In this document: in pieces, positions 61,056-64,000 of the stretch | Layout: each line of letters begins with the position of its first letter | How positions within the stretch are numbered: the stretch's first letter is position 1 | NCBI GenBank assembly: GCA_934445035.1 | Contig: CAKSDI010000005.1 | Coordinates: 174,425 to 238,424 of the forward strand | Direction of reading: 5' to 3' | Origin: an uncultured Eubacteriales bacterium | GTDB lineage: Bacteria > Bacillota > Clostridia > Oscillospirales > Acutalibacteraceae | DNA: 64,000 nucleotides | Notes under the pieces: model-generated | What the model was told of the DNA's origin: nothing | Databases searched by the model: none | The model's input: the letters and a program-made list of their open reading frames with translations, nothing else | Program-made: the position numbers and the translations under genes

Positions 61056-62264
61056 ATGAATTATAGTGAAACTCTCGGATATATCCATTCGCTCGGCAAT
61101 TTTTCGAAAGCGCCGTCGCTTGAAAGGATAAAAGAGGTTTTAAAAAAATTAAATTCGCCTCAAAAAGATCTTAAAGTATTTCATATTGCAGGTACAAACG
61201 GTAAAGGCTCAGTCAGCACTTATATTTCTTCTGTTTTAAGGTGCGCAGGATATAAAACAGGTCTTTTTGTTTCTCCGTTTATAACGGATTTCAGAGAAAG
61301 AATCAGTATAAACGGTGAATTTATCCCCGAAAATGATATTGTATTAATTTCTGAAAAAATTATTGATTGCAATGTTTCGCTCAATGAATTTGAGTTTATA
61401 ACGGCTTTGGGACTTTATTGGTTTAATCAAAATAAGGTTGATTATGCCGTGATTGAGGTAGGACTCGGCGGCAGGCTTGACGCCACGAATGTTTTTGATA
61501 ACTCTTTACCCGTATTAACCCATATCGGTCTTGACCATACAAAGATATTAGGTTCCACTGTCGAAAAGATTGCCGCAGAAAAGTGCGGAATTATAAAAAA
61601 CAACTTGGCAGTCGTTTCTCCGTATCAGGAACAAGAAGTTATGAATGTTATCAAAACTTTTTCTGAAAATGTGATAGTTCCCGATACCAAAGATTTAAAA
61701 AATGTTAAAATATCGCTATCCTCAAATTCCTTTACTTATAAAGATATCGATTATGTGTCACGCTTGCCCGGAAATTATCAGATCGAAAACGCTTTGACGG
61801 CTATTTCCGCTCTCGAAGCGAGCGGTATAAAATTAGAAACCTCTGTTATTCAAAAAGGGATAAATGAGGCATACATTCCCGCAAGGCTTGAAACCGTAAG
61901 CTTTGATCCCACCGTGATTTTAGACGGCGCTCATAATCCGCTTGCGGCAAAGGCGCTTGGCAAATTTATAAAAAATCAGAATAAAAAGGTTTTTGCGGTT
62001 GTGGCAATGATGAAAGATAAAGATATCGACGGAACTTTAAAAGAAGTCCTTCCTTTGTGCGACGGCTGCGTCGTAACCGAAGTCCCCGGTCTTGACAGGT
62101 CCGTTTCGGCAGAAACTCTCTGTAATACTGCGTCGCAGTTTTGCGATTATGTTTATTGTGTTAAAGACGCTTTAAAGGCGCTTAAAACCGCAAAAAAACT
62201 GACAAACGGAATTGTCCTGGTGTTCGGCTCGCTCTATCTTGCGTCTTTTTATAAAAATAATTAA
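61056..62264 (+). CDS. folC: Folylpolyglutamate synthase / dihydrofolate synthase
   Basis: 402 residues. ATP loop HIAGTNGKGSVS near residue 43, FVSPFITDFRERI near 71, EVGLGGRLDATN near 138 and ILDGAHNPLA near 287 are the family motifs. It adds glutamate to folates. GATAGGTGA precedes the ATG by 7 bases. Alone in its unit, with a strong terminator after it. Confidence 0.96.
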   Translation: MNYSETLGYIHSLGNFSKAPSLERIKEVLKKLNSPQKDLKVFHIAGTNGKGSVSTYISSVLRCAGYKTGLFVSPFITDFRERISINGEFIPENDIVLISEKIIDCNVSLNEFEFITALGLYWFNQNKVDYAVIEVGLGGRLDATNVFDNSLPVLTHIGLDHTKILGSTVEKIAAEKCGIIKNNLAVVSPYQEQEVMNVIKTFSENVIVPDTKDLKNVKISLSSNSFTYKDIDYVSRLPGNYQIENALTAISALEASGIKLETSVIQKGINEAYIPARLETVSFDPTVILDGAHNPLAAKALGKFIKNQNKKVFAVVAMMKDKDIDGTLKEVLPLCDGCVVTEVPGLDRSVSAETLCNTASQFCDYVYCVKDALKALKTAKKLTNGIVLVFGSLYLASFYKNN

Positions 62265-62293
62265 ATCCTCTTTCATAATGTGACATTTTTTTC

Positions 62294-62334
62294 GCTGTCC
62301 GGCTTCTATAATAGAAGCCGGACAGCTTTTTTTT
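62294..62334 (+). terminator. Terminator between folC and the spoIIA operon
   Basis: Perfect 14-base arms (62294-62307 and 62313-62326), 5-base loop, eight T. Confidence 0.92.
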
Positions 62335-62349
62335 GAAAGGAGAATAAAA

Positions 62350-62673
62350 ATGGGAGTTGAAATAAAAGTAAAAGGAGAAGTCCTCACGGCGTATATTTCA
62401 GGCGAAATAGACCACCACACCGCAGCGTCGATAAGAGAAGCGATAGACTCGGCAGTAGAACTTAATATGCCGTCGCTGCTCGTCTTGGATTTCGGTTCGG
62501 TAAGTTTTATGGATAGCTCGGGAATAGGTCTTGTTATGGGCAGATATAAAATTATGGCAAAGCGTAACGGCAGCGTTCATATAAGCAGTACTTCGCCCTC
62601 GCTCACAAAGATGTTTAAGCTTGCGGGAATTGAAAGACTTGCGTCGATAGACGGAGAAACAAAAAGGAGATAA
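62350..62673 (+). CDS. spoIIAA: Anti-sigma-F factor antagonist
   Basis: 107-residue STAS protein; the phosphorylated Ser is in FMDSSGIGLVMGRY near residue 57. It releases SigF from SpoIIAB in the forespore. GAAAGGAG precedes the ATG. First gene of the three-gene operon. Confidence 0.96.
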   Translation: MGVEIKVKGEVLTAYISGEIDHHTAASIREAIDSAVELNMPSLLVLDFGSVSFMDSSGIGLVMGRYKIMAKRNGSVHISSTSPSLTKMFKLAGIERLASIDGETKRR

Positions 62674-62678
62674 TAATT

Positions 62679-63128
62679 ATGAAAACAATCAATAAATTCA
62701 GTATCACAATGCTTTCAAAATCTTCTAATGAAAGCTTTGCAAGGGCAAGCGTTTCGGCTTTCGCCACTCAACTTGATCCCACCTTGGAAGAAATAAGCGA
62801 TATAAAAACCGCCGTCAGCGAAGCAGTTACAAACTGCATAGTTCACGCTTATAAAGAAACTATCGGTAAAATTTACATAACAGCCGAAATAACCGACACT
62901 TCCGTTTTAAAGGTAAGAATAAAGGATAAGGGCTGCGGTATCGAAGATATAGAGCTTGCTATGCAGCCGCTTTATTCTTCCGTCGGCGGAGAAAGAGCCG
63001 GCCTCGGCTTTGCGGTAATGCAAAGCTTTACCGATAATCTCCGCGTCACTTCAAAGCCCGGCAGAGGTACAACCGTTTCTTTCCAGAAAAGAATACTTCC
63101 GAGGCTTAGCGTAAATGGAAAAGACTGA
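62679..63128 (+). CDS. spoIIAB: Anti-sigma-F factor / serine kinase
   Basis: 149-residue GHKL ATPase. ISDIKTAVSEAVTNCIVHAY near residue 38 is the N-box, DKGCGI near 84 the G1 box and GLGFAVMQSF near 109 the lid/G2 region. It holds SigF inactive and phosphorylates SpoIIAA. It lies 5 bases after spoIIAA and overlaps sigF by 14. Confidence 0.96.
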   Translation: MKTINKFSITMLSKSSNESFARASVSAFATQLDPTLEEISDIKTAVSEAVTNCIVHAYKETIGKIYITAEITDTSVLKVRIKDKGCGIEDIELAMQPLYSSVGGERAGLGFAVMQSFTDNLRVTSKPGRGTTVSFQKRILPRLSVNGKD

Positions 63129-63795
63129 GGGAAAAAGGAATTCGCTTATCGTTGATAACACAAGACTCGTAAGCGCTCTTTGTAAAAGATTTACGGGTAA
63201 AGGCGTTGAATTCGAAGACCTTTATCAGGCGGGCTGTATGGGACTTGTAAAAGCGGCTGACGCTTTTGATGAAAGCCGCGGTTTTCAGTTTTCGACATAT
63301 GCCGTTCCGGTAATTCTCGGCGAGATAAAAAGACTTTTCCGCGACGATGGTCCCGTTAAAATTTCAAGGAGTATTAAAGAACTGTATTTAAAAGTTTTAA
63401 AGGTCAAAAATCAGCTTGAATTAAAGCTTGACCGCGAGCCGACAGTTAAAGAAATAGCCGCTTTTTTAAATGTGGAGCCCGAAAGTGTTTCGGAAGCGCT
63501 GTGTGCCTGCCGTTCAACCGTTTCTCTCACACGCTCCGATAATGACGATAACGACGGCGAACAAATCGATTTTCCGGCCTTAGAAATTTATGAAAATGTC
63601 AATAATAAGCTCCTTGTTGACGGCGCTCTGAAAAAACTTGACGATAATGAATGCAAGATCATTAGACTTCGCTATTTCAATTATCTCACACAAAGTGAAA
63701 CGGCAAAGAAAATGTCAATGTCACAGGTGCAGGTTTCAAGGGCTGAAAAGAAAATATTAGGCAAATTGAGATTTTTGCTTGAGTCGGGAGCATAG
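63115..63795 (+). CDS. sigF: RNA polymerase sigma-F factor
   Basis: 226 residues. Region 2 shows FEDLYQAGCMGLVKAADAFD and FSTYAVPVILGEIKRLFRDDG; region 4 ends in YLTQSETAKKMSMSQVQVSR. First forespore-specific sigma factor of sporulation. In Bacillus a dacF gene heads this operon; here the dacF-type gene lies 31 kb away at 30100. Confidence 0.96.
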   Translation: MEKTEGKRNSLIVDNTRLVSALCKRFTGKGVEFEDLYQAGCMGLVKAADAFDESRGFQFSTYAVPVILGEIKRLFRDDGPVKISRSIKELYLKVLKVKNQLELKLDREPTVKEIAAFLNVEPESVSEALCACRSTVSLTRSDNDDNDGEQIDFPALEIYENVNNKLLVDGALKKLDDNECKIIRLRYFNYLTQSETAKKMSMSQVQVSRAEKKILGKLRFLLESGA

Positions 63796-63875
63796 TAAGG
63801 TTTTAAATGCTGTATACTATATATTGTATTTGAAATTAAATTAAATAAAAACTTCAAAAAAGTTAAAAAAAAGAG

Positions 63876-64000
63876 TTGACAATGTGGGGCGGATGTGGTA
63901 TTATAATCTAGCGCTCGCAAAATGGGGGCGCGAAACGGACCTTGAAAATTAAACAACGACAAACAAAAAGGACCCAAAGATTCCAAGATAAAAAGTGAAT
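63876..64000 (+). promoter_or_regulatory. Ribosomal RNA operon promoter and 16S leader
   Basis: TTGACA (63876-63881), 17-base spacer, TATTAT (63899-63904), then a GC-rich hairpin (GCGCTCGC against GGGCGCG) and the stretch GGACCTTGAAAATTAAACAA, typical of sequence just before clostridial 16S genes. No mature 16S sequence is reached, so the rRNA gene probably starts beyond the edge. Confidence 0.8.

Noticed and set aside
1..64000. CRISPR array, insertion sequence with transposase, or restriction system
   Set aside because: No spaced direct repeats and no transposase, Cas or restriction-modification proteins were found among the readable genes.

Overview
The window reads as chromosome of an endospore-forming, Gram-positive, anaerobic Clostridia member, probably gut-associated. 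The evidence is a complete spoIIAA-spoIIAB-sigF operon, a gerW/ytfJ gene and a dacF-type carboxypeptidase, a T-box leader on thrS, strong AGGAGG ribosome sites, moderate-low GC, and many genes for host or plant glycans (rhamnose, galactose, GlcNAc, GalNAc). Placement near Ruminococcaceae/Oscillospirales is inference. The window stops just before what looks like a 16S rRNA gene: a strong promoter and an rRNA-type leader fill the last 125 bases.

Layout. 1-2.1 kb: rhamnose catabolism (rhaA, rhaD). 2.1-8.0 kb (minus): a five-gene run with a PAP2 phosphatase, a membrane-anchored unknown, a three-domain glycosyltransferase/GtrA/phosphodiester-glycosidase fusion, a mutarotase-like protein and tmcAL, whose start codon appears to be AUA. 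8.1-13.3 kb: ackA, galK, nagBA and an AraC regulator. 13.4-17 kb: thrS with a T-box (specifier ACC), then gdhA. 17-20.5 kb: an SGNH hydrolase and a zinc-type P1B ATPase with its ArsR/SmtB sensor. 20.5-24.7 kb: an AraC regulator divergent from a GH109-like enzyme and an N-acetylhexosamine-kinase-like protein (GalNAc use), then manA. 24.8-27.6 kb: an ImmA/IrrE protease and XRE repressor separated from a zinc-ribbon gene, a sigma-region-4-like gene and dinB by four copies of one palindrome embedded in two face-to-face promoters. This is the most striking regulatory structure in the window. 27.6-32.7 kb: M50 protease, scpAB, gerW, dacF, rluB and secG, then tRNA-Leu. 32.87-33.14 kb: an element with 23-bp terminal inverted repeats that looks like a MITE. 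33.2-40.6 kb: a CDP-deoxysugar cluster (rfbF, rfbG, rfbH, gtrA, a ThDP enzyme, an SDR and a GT2) that fits a yersiniose-like branched sugar. 40.6-44.5 kb: amidohydrolase, ilvE with an attenuator-type leader, TM2 and DUF2752 membrane proteins, rpsI-rplM. 44.7-51.2 kb: ymdB-like phosphodiesterase, an orphan solute-binding lipoprotein, asp23/yloU, a yloV/fakA-like gene and recG, then tRNA-Met. 51.4-52.3 kb: a small AT-rich islet (XRE plus a Zn-binding membrane protein) between two near-identical hairpins. 52.3-60.8 kb: two small unknowns, glyS, a Na/Pi cotransporter, a rhamnosidase-like protein, pduL, hemW, a phosphatase-fold protein lacking its catalytic His, and ung. 61-64 kb: folC, the spoIIA operon and the rRNA promoter.

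How the parts work together. Rhamnosidase, RhaA and RhaD, together with GH109-like enzyme/kinase, NagA/NagB, GalK and ManA, feed sugars to glycolysis. PduL and AckA would turn acetyl-CoA into acetate and ATP. The CDP-sugar cluster and the GT2/GtrA fusion would decorate the cell surface. The XRE/ImmA switch may place translesion polymerase dinB under a LexA-independent stress response.

All family calls come from recognising motifs by eye. No database search was possible.
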